This document shows, piece after piece, positions 8,815 to 18,270 of a DNA stretch of 64,000 nt; within the stretch, counting starts at the first letter, position 1; every line of letters starts with the position of its first letter. The notes below the pieces were generated by a model. The model was given only the letters and a program-made list of their open reading frames with translations. It was not told the origin of the DNA and ran no database searches. Position numbers and translations under genes: made by a program. The stretch is from S015-6 sp964384945 (GTDB lineage Bacteria > Desulfobacterota > DSWW01): contig CAYLMK010000008.1 in NCBI GenBank assembly GCA_964384945.1, positions 1 through 64,000 on the forward strand, given 5' to 3'.

Positions 8815-9222
8815 GACGTCTGCGTCAGCCATGCGCGCAGGAAATTCGTGGACGTGGCCGTTAGCTTCCCCGAAGAAGTCCGGTATGTGATCGAGACCCT
8901 GGAGAAAGTGGACCGGAACGACGAGATCGCACAAGAGAGAAGCCTGTCGCCCGCAGAGCGCCTCGCCTTCCATCAGGCGGAAAGCGCTCCGATGATGAAG
9001 AGGCTCCAGCCGTGGCTCGCCGAGCAACTGGAACGCAAGAAGGTGGAGCCCAACTCCGGACTCGGCAAAGCCATTGCCTGCACGCAGAGGCACTGGGAGG
9101 CGCTGCCCCTGTTCCTGAGGGTGGAAAGCGTCCTGCAGATCAACGTCGGGGACCTGCGTGCCAATCCACAACTCTGGATGCCCTGGAACTACACCGAGCG
9201 CCTGTCCCCGAAGAGCCCGTAA
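8815..9222 (+). pseudogene. IS66-family transposase remnant (C-terminal part, internally deleted)
   Basis: The frame starts mid-protein at SHARRKFVDVAVSFPEEVRY and continues with typical IS66 sequence (LSPAERLAFHQAESAPMMK, KAIACTQRHWEALPLFLRVE). It then jumps from LRVES to ANPQLWMPWNYTERL, missing the conserved DNNxxERALRP segment with the third catalytic acidic residue. The N-terminal zinc-binding and first DDE parts are absent, and no IS66 accessory genes are present. It is a dead relic; no terminal inverted repeats were recognised. Confidence 0.7.
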
Positions 9223-9449
9223 CCCGCTACCCCTCTGTCGGTCGGAGGATCCCCACCGGGCGGCCGCCCGAGCGATCCGTCGTTCCCCCTACTCATGCTT
9301 GCCGAAGGGACACGTACGATCACGGCCGTTATCGCTTCCCCCCAGAAGTCGTCCGGTCGCCCTTCCTGAGACCGACTTCCGTGAGTCCATGGGCTCACCG
9401 GTTCACCGTTTCGTTCGTCTCCCGGTAGGTGTAATTCTTCTGTGCTGCC
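9223..9449. other. Intergenic DNA with no supported gene
   Basis: About 230 bases between the IS66 relic and the promoter region of the SDR gene. Frames crossing it look like shadows, and no insertion-sequence end could be identified. Confidence 0.3.
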
Positions 9450-9478
9450 TTGAGGACACTTGCGTTGATTGCTATAGT
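9450..9478 (+). promoter_or_regulatory. Sigma-70-like promoter of the SDR gene
   Basis: TTGAGG (9450-9455) and TATAGT (9473-9478) are separated by 17 bases, about 50 bases upstream of the SDR start. The -10 matches 5/6 and the -35 matches 4/6 of the consensus. Confidence 0.5.
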
Positions 9479-9530
9479 TTCTTCCTTTGAGAAAAACGGT
9501 TATCCAAGAAAGAATTGAGGGGGCTGCAAC

Positions 9531-10586
9531 ATGGATGTCAACGGGAAAGTTGTTGTTGTGAATGGCGCTTCAAGCGGGATCGGCAAGTCCCTTGCCGTGG
9601 AGCTGGCAAAGCTGGGGGCAACCGTGGCGATATGTGCCCGGCGGAAGGATAGGTTGGAGCAGGTCCTGGAGGAGATCAAATCGTATTCACCGCAATCCAT
9701 GTGTCAAGGATGCGATTGCACCCAAGAAGACCAGGTACGAAAGACGGTCAAGGCTGTTTATGACCGGTATGGGCGCATCGATGTCATGGCGAACATTGCC
9801 GGCATTTATAACCCGAAATTCGTCAGGGATTCGGTCTGGCAGGATTATTACCGAGACATGAATGTGGGCTTTTTCGGGGCCGTGCGATTCAACCAGGAAG
9901 TCCTTCCCATTATGATAAAACAGAAGAGGGGCGTCATCCTCAACATGAGTTCGATCATCGAACACATGCGTCCCCTCGGGTTATCGGCTTACGCTGCCAC
10001 CAAAGCTGCGGTATATGATTACTCGGACATCCTGCACAAAGAAGTGAAGGGTTACGGGATCCACGTCGGCGTTATCGAGCCGGTGCTGGTTGCATCAGAG
10101 ATGACCGTGACCGGCCGGCCCATAAAGAGCATGGAAGAAATTGGTCAAGAGATTGCTCGGGGGTCCTTGGAAAACTATGTGGATTTCAATTCCCATATGA
10201 ATATGCAGGCCCCCGAGGTTTCTGCCCGGGAGATTATAAGAGAAGGCATAGAGAAGGAGCGCTTTGAGATCTACACCGGGGAACCCCAGATATGGACCGT
10301 CTATGGTTTCTTGATGAAGATATTGCCCGGCTTGAGTCGCGGGGTATTCTCCGTGATGAGCGCCCTCATGTCCGCCTCGGAAGATGGTCCTGCAGCATCG
10401 AAGAACCCGCAACCCTCCTCGAAACAGAAGTCCGCCAAGAAGGCCCATGACCCTTCCAAAGCGATGAATAGGATGTTCGCATTCTCGCGTCCGGCGGCGA
10501 GCGTCATGAAAGAACTGTATGTGAGCCTGGACGAAGGGGTAAACCGGTCCATTTACAACTTGGGCAAGAGATTCGTTCAGAAATGA
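9531..10586 (+). CDS. Short-chain dehydrogenase/reductase with C-terminal extension
   Basis: 351 residues, ribosome site GAGGGGG before the ATG. Classical SDR signature: NAD(P)-binding NGASSGIG (11-18), NIAG (88-91), catalytic Ser140/141, Tyr154 and Lys158 (YAATK). ARR at 36-38, after the second strand, suggests a preference for NADPH. The SDR core ends near residue 250; a further 100 residues include a weakly hydrophobic part (YGFLMKILPGLSRGVFSVMS) and a Lys/Ser-rich linker, resembling membrane-associated SDRs acting on lipids or steroids. The substrate is unknown and the gene appears monocistronic. Confidence 0.85.
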   Translation: MDVNGKVVVVNGASSGIGKSLAVELAKLGATVAICARRKDRLEQVLEEIKSYSPQSMCQGCDCTQEDQVRKTVKAVYDRYGRIDVMANIAGIYNPKFVRDSVWQDYYRDMNVGFFGAVRFNQEVLPIMIKQKRGVILNMSSIIEHMRPLGLSAYAATKAAVYDYSDILHKEVKGYGIHVGVIEPVLVASEMTVTGRPIKSMEEIGQEIARGSLENYVDFNSHMNMQAPEVSAREIIREGIEKERFEIYTGEPQIWTVYGFLMKILPGLSRGVFSVMSALMSASEDGPAASKNPQPSSKQKSAKKAHDPSKAMNRMFAFSRPAASVMKELYVSLDEGVNRSIYNLGKRFVQK

Positions 10587-10708
10587 GGGTGGGTGCTCGT
10601 TGGCGGCGGACTCTACGAACCATTCCTCGGTGTGACCGCAGATTCCGAGACTTCAGAATCGAACATATTAGCAATAGGCGATAAAGAGAGTCGCAAACGC
10701 GGTTTTCT

Positions 10709-12961
10709 TTATCGACCAGGAACGAAGCCGCGGTTTTCATGGGTTGCGGACCAAGACGATCGGGAGCCCCCCCACCCGCCGGTCCTTCTTTTTCGCGCGT
10801 CGATGGCCGCCTCGAAGTCGTCGATCAGGTACTGGCCCGGGAGTTTTTTGGGGTCATCCCCGATGAAGGTGTGCTTAGAGAGTTCGTAGAAGTCCTTCTC
10901 GAAGACCAGGAGGGTATTGTTCAGAGAGTCCTTCAATGCCCGCAGCACCTCGCTTCCCGCTTGTGTGCCAAGTACCTGGAGGAGCGCCTCGTAGGAGAGT
11001 TCGCCCACCAGCCGGCTCATGGCATCTATGGAAGCATCCTGGCCGGCCCCGGCCAGGAGGGCTCGCAAGGTCCCTTTCTCCTCTTCCGTGATCGGCAAGG
11101 TCTCGATTCCTTCCGCCGCCTGTCCGAGCAGATAATGGAGACCATCGTCCGAGTTGCGCCTCATCTCCTCGGCAAAGGCCTCCCCCAGCTTGGCCTTGAC
11201 AAAGGACACGGCCTTGTCCTTGAAACCCGCAACGGGGATGTTCCTTGTCACGAACAGGAAGTAGATATCCCCCTTTTCCAACTGAATCGGCCCAAGATCC
11301 AGATCGTCCCGGATCCGGTTGAGGGTATTGATGATCAGCCGAGCCTCGAAATCCGCGATGGCCGATCTCGGATTGAGTGCTAGATTGTACAAGAACCGAT
11401 CGAGAGACAGATCTCCAAGCAGTTCCCTATCGATGGGCTGGCGAAAATTGGGTAGGAGGTCACTCAGCTCCGCTGCCCGGTCTGCCAAGGCGAAGAGGGC
11501 CTCGGGTGTACCTCGAAGCACATCCTTTACGAACGCCTTCTCCTGTTCGAGGCCGGACGAGGCGGAACGCAGAAGAAGGCGGGCGAGTTCTGTGTTTTCA
11601 TTCTCCGGAACGAGCCGCAGGCCGGCCTGAAAAGCCGCGGCCAACGTATTGATGTGTGCGAGGTATCTGTGCAAGGGCTTCCGCAGTGCGGTGGGAAGCA
11701 CCGGTTGCCCGGTCCCCTCGTTGAGGTGGATGACATCGTTTCGAAGGCGTGCCCGCAATTCTTCGATGGAGTCCATGGCCGACTTTGCAGCCTGCGCATA
11801 GGCACGAACCGCACCCGACTCATTGATTCCGTTTCCCGTGAGCACGGTATCGGAGCGGCCAATCCGGAACGTAGCGACTGCTTCCGGGGCCCTGTGTTTC
11901 TCCGGGCGAATCCTTGCGCTCACGTTGAGCACATATCGTTCCTCCTCGAGGCGCGCTCCTTCGAGTTGCGCGTCATAGTGAGAGGCCGAGGGCCCGACCA
12001 GGAGATCGAAGGCCCCGACACGGATCGTCTTCAGAATCTCGACTCCTACTTCCTGCCTTCGGTAGTCGATCGGCCCGTCGACATTGCGCTTCAGATAATA
12101 GTCGGCGTGCAGTTCCAGCGGGCCTCTCCAGAACGGCTTGGTGCTCAGCCCGATTCGTGCGGCCTGCAGATAGAATTTCGTGTCCTGTGTGTTCGCGTTG
12201 CTCCCTTCGAACAGATACCCTGATGTCGTGGAAAGCCGGAGCGCGTCGATCGACAGGGGCGAAAGCCGTCTGGTTCGATAGGCGATGCGGGTCAGGGCCG
12301 CGCCGGAAAGATACCCCCATTTATAGTAGATATCCTCAAGGGGATCGAATTCCACCAGATTGAAAGCTCCCTCGGCGCTCAGGGTCGGGAAGAAGCCGAT
12401 GGTGTCTTGACGGGTAGCATCCCATTCGAGACCGACTCCGAGGGGCAGGGTGAACACGGGGACGAGGTAGGACAATTTCAGATCGAGTCCTGCGCCGTAC
12501 ACAAGGTGCAGCCTGTCCCCCAGGGGGTGTACGCCAACGAGATTGTCCACCAGATGAACCAGGAAGCGATCCCCCAGGCTTCCCTCGCTTCCGTTGGCCG
12601 GATCGATGACCTGCAGGGAGTCTTCCTGAAACGTGAAGAAGTAGTTTGCCTTCCATCGGAACACGTTCTCCAAACGCCCTTCGCCTCTGAAGGCGCCGAT
12701 GTTGCCCTCGAATGCAGCCAGGGACGCGTCGATAAGCTTCCCTCTGAACTTGTTGAGGGAGAAGGTTACGCTGGAGACTCCCCGTTTTCCCAGCCTGGCC
12801 CCGATACCCGCCGAATATCCGGCTGCATAACCGTCGTCGTAATACTCGAATCGCATCAGGAGGCGGTCGGGCAGGGTCCACCGAAGTTCGGGTTCGGCGA
12901 ACAAGACTTGTTGGCCACCCAGGGCGATCGGCAACGGCGCCAGAACTGTACAGGCGGCCAT
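10709..12961 (-). CDS. Large envelope protein: beta-barrel-like N-terminal half, helical C-terminal half
   Basis: 750 residues from the first in-frame ATG (12961), which has no ribosome site. The frame stays open about 85 bases upstream, and a non-ATG start there would add a basic n-region to the hydrophobic stretch ACTVLAPLPIALGG, giving a proper signal peptide. Residues 25-370 show alternating aromatic/polar strands typical of an outer-membrane barrel (LRWTLPDRLLMRFEYYDDGY, ELHADYYLKRNVDGP). Residues 390-730 are charged and helix-rich, with repeated IDxLxxLxG-like motifs. I do not recognise this pairing. It may be an outer-membrane anchor with a large periplasmic helical domain, upstream of an SDR convergent with it. 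Confidence 0.65.
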   Translation of the reverse strand: MAACTVLAPLPIALGGQQVLFAEPELRWTLPDRLLMRFEYYDDGYAAGYSAGIGARLGKRGVSSVTFSLNKFRGKLIDASLAAFEGNIGAFRGEGRLENVFRWKANYFFTFQEDSLQVIDPANGSEGSLGDRFLVHLVDNLVGVHPLGDRLHLVYGAGLDLKLSYLVPVFTLPLGVGLEWDATRQDTIGFFPTLSAEGAFNLVEFDPLEDIYYKWGYLSGAALTRIAYRTRRLSPLSIDALRLSTTSGYLFEGSNANTQDTKFYLQAARIGLSTKPFWRGPLELHADYYLKRNVDGPIDYRRQEVGVEILKTIRVGAFDLLVGPSASHYDAQLEGARLEEERYVLNVSARIRPEKHRAPEAVATFRIGRSDTVLTGNGINESGAVRAYAQAAKSAMDSIEELRARLRNDVIHLNEGTGQPVLPTALRKPLHRYLAHINTLAAAFQAGLRLVPENENTELARLLLRSASSGLEQEKAFVKDVLRGTPEALFALADRAAELSDLLPNFRQPIDRELLGDLSLDRFLYNLALNPRSAIADFEARLIINTLNRIRDDLDLGPIQLEKGDIYFLFVTRNIPVAGFKDKAVSFVKAKLGEAFAEEMRRNSDDGLHYLLGQAAEGIETLPITEEEKGTLRALLAGAGQDASIDAMSRLVGELSYEALLQVLGTQAGSEVLRALKDSLNNTLLVFEKDFYELSKHTFIGDDPKKLPGQYLIDDFEAAIDARKRRTGGWGGSRSSWSATHENRGFVPGR

Positions 12962-13287
12962 CAGTGCTGAGACCCTGATGGTTCGGGAGTCCGGGCCGGG
13001 GCCTTTCAGGGGTCGGCCCGCTTTCCCCTTGCCGGGTTTGTCATGCCATCACCCCCTTTACACGCTTGTGGCCTCCTTCAGCTGAATCGTTTCATGCCGA
13101 AGGAACATAGAATAATATCCAGAATCAAAGTTTACCTCTTGGATGTGAAGGGGATGGTCTCGGGTTCAGGGCAGGAGCCCCGTTCGTGACGGCGGGTACG
13201 GGGGCCCGCGAGTTCGTGGGCAGCGCGAACGCACGCTGGAGTGAGAGGGTCGAGGCCGGCTCTTCCTTGCCGCGCTCTTGGGCCTTC
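12962..13287. other. Intergenic region upstream of the barrel/helical gene
   Basis: Contains the possible N-terminal extension of the minus-strand gene (12962-13050) and AT-rich DNA around 13100-13140 that may hold its promoter. No other gene is supported; the frames here are shadows. Confidence 0.3.
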
Positions 13288-13740
13288 TTACGCCTCCGGC
13301 CAGTCGATCCGGAAGACCTCGGCGGGCGGCTCGAAGGGCTCGCCCAACCACGTCGGGCAGGAAAGCCGGTCGCTTAGGCCGTCCCCGGCGATCTCCCCCG
13401 AGCCCGGGTGGATGGAGGAGCCGTCGTCGAAGCCCTGGCACGTGCAGAGGTCGCCGATCGGCGGGTCTCCCCGGATCACGACGAACCGGATCTCGTTCTG
13501 CTCGTTCACGGGTCCGGAGATGGGGAACTCGGTGTATTTGACGTAGTCGAAGACGGTGAAGGTGCCCACGAACCAGGGAGCCGGGAACGGCGTGGCGATC
13601 TTGATCTTGGCGAGCCCGCTCCACGGGTAGTCGAAGGGCGCATAGGTGCCGCTCAAGTCGATGGTGGGCTGGCACGCACCCAGGAGGCATGCGAGCAGGA
13701 CCGTTGCTGCGGGGGACTTTTCAAACGCGCGACGCTTCAC
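13288..13740 (-). CDS. Lipoprotein, hypothetical, 150 aa
   Basis: Starts at GTG 13740, preceded by GGAGAGGGAC. The basic n-region (MKRRAFEK) and hydrophobic core end in a lipobox LLGAC with Cys23, so it is a lipidated envelope protein. The mature part is beta-rich with four further Cys (CTCQGF, SCPTW), likely paired by disulfides. No family is recognised. A TATAAT-like -10 element lies on the minus strand at 13805-13800, in an AT-rich leader. Confidence 0.6.
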   Translation of the reverse strand: MKRRAFEKSPAATVLLACLLGACQPTIDLSGTYAPFDYPWSGLAKIKIATPFPAPWFVGTFTVFDYVKYTEFPISGPVNEQNEIRFVVIRGDPPIGDLCTCQGFDDGSSIHPGSGEIAGDGLSDRLSCPTWLGEPFEPPAEVFRIDWPEA

Positions 13741-13946
13741 GTCCCTCTCCTTTGCTCTTGTAACGAGTCTATAGAAAACAAATCACTTGTCTAATAGATA
13801 TTATACCAATAAAACTCCCAGAAGGGTAATAATTATTGAAGGCACGGCCGCTTCGCCTGCAGGTCAGCCGCGCGGATCGTGGTCGGGGGACCGTAGGATG
13901 GGGCTTCGTCCTGTCGCAGGGAGGTGTGGGAGGGCTTGCGTCCGGC

Positions 13947-14858
13947 TCACGAAGGGGTCTTCGCGATGAACTCGACGATGACCCCGGCGAACTCCGGCCC
14001 GCGGTCCTCCTGCAGGAAATGGCCTCCGCCCCGGATCGTGGTGTGGGGCCGGCCCCTGGCGCCGGGAACCCGGTCCCGGAAGATCGCATCGCCCCCGGCG
14101 GTGATGGGGTCGCCGTCGCTGAAGGCGGTCAGGAAGGGCTTCTCGAACCGGGAGAGCGCCTCCCAGGCCTTCCGGTTCGCCGGTGCGGCCGGGTCGTCGG
14201 GCTCGATCGGAACGAGGGAGGGAAAGATCCGGGCGCCCTCCTTGTACGTTTCGTCCGGGAAGGGCGCGTTGTAGGCAGCGATGGCCTCCTTGCCGGGAGG
14301 GGTCAGACACCCCATCGTGATGATGGCTCCCACGTCGAATTGCGGGGTCTCCCGGGAGAACTTCCTCCAGTTGAGAAAAGCCTCGGTGATGGGCATGTCC
14401 CCGGTGGGCAGGCCCGTGTTGGCGACCACCACCCTGGAGAAGCGGTCCGGGTTCTGGGCGACCAGCCGCAACCCGATCAGGCCTCCCCAGTCCTGGCCCA
14501 CGAGCGTGATGCGGCCCAGGCCGACCCGTTCGAGCCAAGCCTGCATCCAGTCCACGTGGCGCTGGTAGGTGTAGTCGTTCCGGTCCGCCGGCTTGTCCGA
14601 GCGGCCGAACCCGGCCAGGTCCGGGGCCACGGCGCGGTGCCCGGCCTTCACAATGACCGGAATCATCTTTCGGTAGAGGTAGGACCAGGTGGGCTCCCCA
14701 TGCATGAGCAGGACCGTTTCGGCGCCCTTCGGGTTCTCGTCGACATAATGGATCCTCAAGCGCCCGCCTTCGCCGTCCGGGACCTCGACGTAGTGCGGTT
14801 CGAAGGGAAAGTCCGCCAGACCCGCGAAACGCTCGTCCGGGGTGCGCAAGGTCTTCAT
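13947..14858 (-). CDS. Haloalkane dehalogenase-like alpha/beta hydrolase
   Basis: 303 residues from the ATG at 14858 (GGAGGAG upstream); longer frames add 33 residues without a ribosome site. Family marks: HGEPTWSYLYRKM (oxyanion region with halide-binding Trp57), the nucleophile elbow VGQDWGG with Asp123 and Trp124, a late acidic residue in FSDGDPIT, and the catalytic His in GGGHFLQED. An Asp nucleophile with HGEPTW is characteristic of haloalkane dehalogenases, which hydrolyse the carbon-halogen bond to alcohol and halide. Some members are epoxide or fluoroacetate hydrolases, but HGEPTW favours the dehalogenase. No signal peptide is seen. Confidence 0.8.
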   Translation of the reverse strand: MKTLRTPDERFAGLADFPFEPHYVEVPDGEGGRLRIHYVDENPKGAETVLLMHGEPTWSYLYRKMIPVIVKAGHRAVAPDLAGFGRSDKPADRNDYTYQRHVDWMQAWLERVGLGRITLVGQDWGGLIGLRLVAQNPDRFSRVVVANTGLPTGDMPITEAFLNWRKFSRETPQFDVGAIITMGCLTPPGKEAIAAYNAPFPDETYKEGARIFPSLVPIEPDDPAAPANRKAWEALSRFEKPFLTAFSDGDPITAGGDAIFRDRVPGARGRPHTTIRGGGHFLQEDRGPEFAGVIVEFIAKTPS

Positions 14859-14960
14859 GATGGTCTCCTCCATCATCTGCCGGCTGAATCCGGGTAATTC
14901 CGGTCCGCCCACGAATGATATGCACCCAAGGATATTACGAAAATGCCGGGCAGGCAACCG

Positions 14961-15575
14961 TCAGCGGAAACGGTAGGAGATCTCGATGTTGTGCATGTTG
15001 AGGCCGGGGTTCGGCTGCTGGATGTCCGCATTCGATACGTGTTGAAACTCATATCCTATGCTTAGATTCCGGATCGGCAGCAGGGTGATCCCGCCGTGAG
15101 TGAGGAACTGAAAGTAGCCGCTCAGGTCCTCCGTCCCGTACCGGTCCTCGCCGAGGAAGGCCGGGCTGACGCCGAGATCGATCCCCACGATCCACCCCCT
15201 CTTCCGGACGGCCAGGCTGGGTCCGAGCGAGCCCAGAAAGCCCGTGGTTCCGGCGGCGCTCAGGGCGGCCCCGGTGAAGTCCAGGCGGGATGCCAAAACC
15301 CAGCCCGATTCGGGACGCCAGGCCCACGGAAGGGCCCATTCGAAGAAGGCCTCGTATTTCCTGAAGTAGGCCTCGTTGCGGTGGTCGGAAAGGCCGTACC
15401 GGAGCCCGGCAGCGCACTTTTCCATGCCGCCCGGATCGATCTCGGTGGAGACATCGTTTCGTGTTCCGTCCTGCGCGAAATCCGCGGCAGCCGGGACCGC
15501 CATGACAATGACAACGATCACGAAAAAAAGGTGCAGGAAAACCTGCCGGCCGCCTTGCAAGGCCTCGAAGCTCAA
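14961..15575 (-). CDS. pagL: PagL-like lipid A 3-O-deacylase / acyloxyacyl hydrolase family
   Basis: 204 residues from TTG 15575, chosen because GGGAGG lies five bases upstream and a promoter (15655-15628) sits just before it. The signal peptide runs through QVFLHLFFVIVVIVMAVPA to AAA. The mature part is an eight-strand-barrel size domain ending in an aromatic (YRFR). The motif FQHVSNADIQQPNPGLN carries the conserved His and Ser of PagL, which removes the 3-O-acyl chain of lipid A in the outer membrane. The 5' end lies in a duplicated block shared with 22910-23165, because insertion DNA separates this gene from azoR. Confidence 0.75.
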   Translation of the reverse strand: MSFEALQGGRQVFLHLFFVIVVIVMAVPAAADFAQDGTRNDVSTEIDPGGMEKCAAGLRYGLSDHRNEAYFRKYEAFFEWALPWAWRPESGWVLASRLDFTGAALSAAGTTGFLGSLGPSLAVRKRGWIVGIDLGVSPAFLGEDRYGTEDLSGYFQFLTHGGITLLPIRNLSIGYEFQHVSNADIQQPNPGLNMHNIEISYRFR

Positions 15576-15764
15576 GGGTTCCTCCCGAAACGGGCGAATG
15601 CAATTCTCCGGAAAGAGGAAGAACCCTTCTATAGGATCAGCCGAGGGGGAGTCAATACGGCGAAAAGGCGCGGCCGGGCCCACGGCATGCCCTGCATCTC
15701 AGAAAGACTTGGCCATTTGCCTGGCCCTGGCGATCGCTTCCTCCCGGGCCTTCTGGGCCGCCGC
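15511..15764. repeat. Left copy of ~255-bp direct repeat (azoR 3' end - promoter - pagL 5' end)
   Basis: Matches 22910-23165 in the same orientation. The outer parts are identical: 15511 to about 15564, and the last 65 bases, which encode the azoR C-terminus. The spacer between is roughly 75-80 % identical with small indels. It contains the last 22 codons of azoR, the intergenic promoter and the start of pagL. The right border abuts the IS91-like relic. Confidence 0.85.
15628..15655 (-). promoter_or_regulatory. Promoter of pagL (left repeat copy)
   Basis: On the minus strand TTGACT (15655-15650) and TATAGA (15633-15628) are 16 bases apart, about 50 bases before the TTG start. The same elements are kept in the right repeat (23056-23029) although the surrounding spacer has diverged, which supports function. 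Confidence 0.55.
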
Positions 15765-16285
15765 AAAGAGGTCATGCTTCGGTACCTGACCTGTGGCGAC
15801 TTGCACGCAGGGTTCGCCCGTCTTGTCTGCCAGAGTTGCGGCCGCAATCTTTTGTTGGCCTTCTCCTGTAAGCGCCGCTACTTCTGCCCCTCCTGCCATC
15901 AGAAACGTGTGGTGGAGTTCGGCGAGTGGCTTTGCGGTCACGTGCTCAAGGCCGTCCCCCACAGGCACTTCGTGTTCTCGATTCCCAAGCTCCTGCGGCG
16001 CTTCTTCCTGCGGGACCGAAAATTGCTGGCCGATTTGAGTCTTTGCGCGTGGGAAGCCCTGAAAACCCTTCTGCAAGCCGCTGTGCCGGAGCGGGGTTGC
16101 TGCCCAGGCGGGATCGTGGCCACACAGACTTTCGGGGACCTACCAGACCGGTATCATCCCCATTTGCATGTGTTGGCTTCAGCTTCATCGAGGACCCCCA
16201 TCCCTCTCCTATCGATACCCCACAAGATGTGGCCTCTTTTCTTTCTTGCCATGCTATTACGTCACCTGTCGTCCTCTTCCCGTCT
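15765..16285 (+). mobile_element. IS91-like relic A: transposase N-terminal fragment fused to element 3' end
   Basis: The plus-strand frame reads LRYLTCGDLHAGFARLVCQS, then a zinc-finger SCKRRYFCPSCHQKR and VPHRHFVFSIPKLLRRFF, typical of the N-terminal half of IS91/IS801-type HUH transposases, and stops matching after HPHLHVL. The His of this last motif belongs to the HUH metal site. The catalytic Tyr region is deleted. Positions 16221-16282 resemble the element 3' ends of relics B and C (shared ATTACGTCACC-G...CTC). Confidence 0.7.
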
Positions 16286-16312
16286 CGGAGCAAGTTCTTA
16301 CCTGCTCTCTGA

Positions 16313-18139
16313 TCAAGGAACGAGCGGCATGTCTATGTAGGAGGCGTTATTCCCCCCGCACAATACCTTCCAGGTCGGTGCGGGGTGCCTTCTGGGGGTT
16401 AAGAAGTTGTCCGCATCCGCCCCCGCCAGCGATATGCGAATGCGGTGTCCCTTTGCGAACACGTGCGAGATCGGGAAGAGCGCGATGACCAGCTCGGCGG
16501 GCTCCCCGGGAACGAGCGGCTGCACGTCAGCCTGGTTGCTGGGGTGATGGGGCAGTTCGGGTCGCCAGGGGCGCTGACCCAGTTTTCGCAGGGAAGCGCG
16601 GAGTTGGCCCTCGGACTTGTACTGGGCGTAGCCGTCGCCTGCGATATCTTCCAGGTAAACGAAGAAGTCCCCGTCCGTGGCCGTGCTGAGGACGAAAAGG
16701 TGCAGCACAGGGTGGCCGGTTATTTCGAGGTCCGCATCCAAGGGGGCGGTTGTGTAGGTAAGGCATCTTTCGTCCTCGACGGCACGGTCGCCGTAGGCGC
16801 TCGGTTCGCCGGCCATGGCTAGCCAGCGGCTGAGTTCGCCGCTCGTTGTGGTATAGTCCACGATGTATGAGTCACTGTCCTCCGCCGGCGGCTTGACATC
16901 GCTCATCCCTCCCCCGGCATGAAGATACCAAGAAGTAGGCTCTTCACCGGGCGGGGGCCATTCTTCGTAGAGGTTCCACTCCTCGCTGCCGGTGGTATAG
17001 ATATAGAGTGGGGGCTCGTTATCGATGCCGTTGTCGATCCCCTTGAGGTAGCGGTCGAAGAAGCGAACGCACTCGATTGCATAGGCGTGGAATCTCTGCA
17101 TGTGGTCGTAGTTGCCCACGAGGGTCCTGCTCTTGTTTCTCAGTGTCTGCTGAAAACTCAGGGTAACCGTGCAATAGCTGTCGAGCCATCCGCCCATGTT
17201 GTACACGGCTACCCCGGATTCCTCGATCTCCTCCAGATGGCCGGATGGGCTGGCCGTGGGATATCCCATGGACTCACCCTCCGGGGTCTTGACCTGACTG
17301 TCCCGGAAGGGAATCCGGCCCGCCATGGCCAGTAGGTCCGTGTTGCCCCTGTGCTCTCGCGTCGCCGCCGCCAGCATGCTCCCGTCCGCGTCCTCGTCCA
17401 CCGGCTTGGAGGGATATATGCCCATCGGGGGGCTGGCGAGGTTTCCGTTGAGGAGCTTGCTTGCTATTTCGTATGCCAACACAAACTTGAAATTGAGGAT
17501 GCCCCCCGGATAGATGAAGTCGTAGAAGTCGAGGGCTGAGTAGCGGGGGATGATGCACTTGAGGTGGGAGTTCCTGTTGGAGGCATTCATAAACTGGATG
17601 ACGGCCATATAGGACTGGCCCATCATGCCCACGTTCCCGTCGCACCAATCCTGCGCCACGATCCAGTCAACCAGGTCGCTGCCGTCCCGCACCTCGGGGG
17701 GGGAGAAGATTGCGAAGCGTGTCCCGAACGAGGCGCCGGTGCCGCGGATGTCCGCGCACACAATGACGTATCCGTAGGATACGACCGTGCGGTAGTACGA
17801 GTCGGGACTACTCAGCAGGTCCACTACCTCGCCGTTCTTCACACTGGCCCGGTGGTAGGGTGTCATGATGAGAACAGCCGGCAGTTTCCCCCCCGGCCCT
17901 TCCGTTGGCCGGTACACATCCACGGCGATCTTCGTGCCGTCGCGCATCGGCACATACTGCGACGTGGTCTCCCAGGAAGCGTAGGCGGCCTCCGAGTAGC
18001 CGGAGTATTCGCCCGGCCTGCTCACTTTCTCCGGTCTGTCTTCCGCGGTCCCCACACATCCCGCCGCAAGGAACGGGACCAGCAGCAGGGCAGCCAGGCC
18101 GACAAGGGGAATCGGCGTCTTGGATTTCTGTTTCAACAT
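16313..18139 (-). CDS. CocE/NonD-family alpha/beta hydrolase lipoprotein (X-Pro dipeptidyl-peptidase type)
   Basis: 608 residues from the ATG at 18139; GGGAGGG is well spaced for this one rather than for the ATG two codons upstream. The signal peptide ends in a lipobox LAAGC (Cys28), so it is a lipidated envelope enzyme. The N-terminal catalytic domain has RDGTKIAVDVYRP, ADIRGTGAS, the nucleophile elbow GQSY (Ser176) and later GGWLDSY and NYDH, which supply the Asp and His. The C-terminal third is the jelly-roll domain of the family (VLHLFVLSTATDGDFFVYLED, KGHRIRISLAG). Family members cleave cocaine-like esters, acyl amides or Xaa-Pro peptides. It is divergent from the carboxylesterase and shares an operator-promoter with it. 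Confidence 0.85.
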   Translation of the reverse strand: MLKQKSKTPIPLVGLAALLLVPFLAAGCVGTAEDRPEKVSRPGEYSGYSEAAYASWETTSQYVPMRDGTKIAVDVYRPTEGPGGKLPAVLIMTPYHRASVKNGEVVDLLSSPDSYYRTVVSYGYVIVCADIRGTGASFGTRFAIFSPPEVRDGSDLVDWIVAQDWCDGNVGMMGQSYMAVIQFMNASNRNSHLKCIIPRYSALDFYDFIYPGGILNFKFVLAYEIASKLLNGNLASPPMGIYPSKPVDEDADGSMLAAATREHRGNTDLLAMAGRIPFRDSQVKTPEGESMGYPTASPSGHLEEIEESGVAVYNMGGWLDSYCTVTLSFQQTLRNKSRTLVGNYDHMQRFHAYAIECVRFFDRYLKGIDNGIDNEPPLYIYTTGSEEWNLYEEWPPPGEEPTSWYLHAGGGMSDVKPPAEDSDSYIVDYTTTSGELSRWLAMAGEPSAYGDRAVEDERCLTYTTAPLDADLEITGHPVLHLFVLSTATDGDFFVYLEDIAGDGYAQYKSEGQLRASLRKLGQRPWRPELPHHPSNQADVQPLVPGEPAELVIALFPISHVFAKGHRIRISLAGADADNFLTPRRHPAPTWKVLCGGNNASYIDMPLVP

Positions 18140-18270
18140 GATCATCCCTCCCTTCACTTCCTTCCAAACGGCTGAGGGGTTGTCCGCCCGGGGTCCGCCT
18201 CCTCCGCGGATCTGACGGCTCGCCATTCCGAAGAAAACGCTTGACAAGCAAAGCCAACTGGGAGTAGACA

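Noticed and set aside
13836..14925. Two frames of 353 codons on opposite strands
   Set aside because: Both overlap the haloalkane dehalogenase, whose motifs fix the true frame.
15541..15564. GCAGG-TTTT-CCTGC hairpin followed by seven T on the minus strand, as an azoR terminator
   Set aside because: It falls inside the signal-peptide codons of pagL, downstream of a good start and promoter; the T-run encodes Phe residues.
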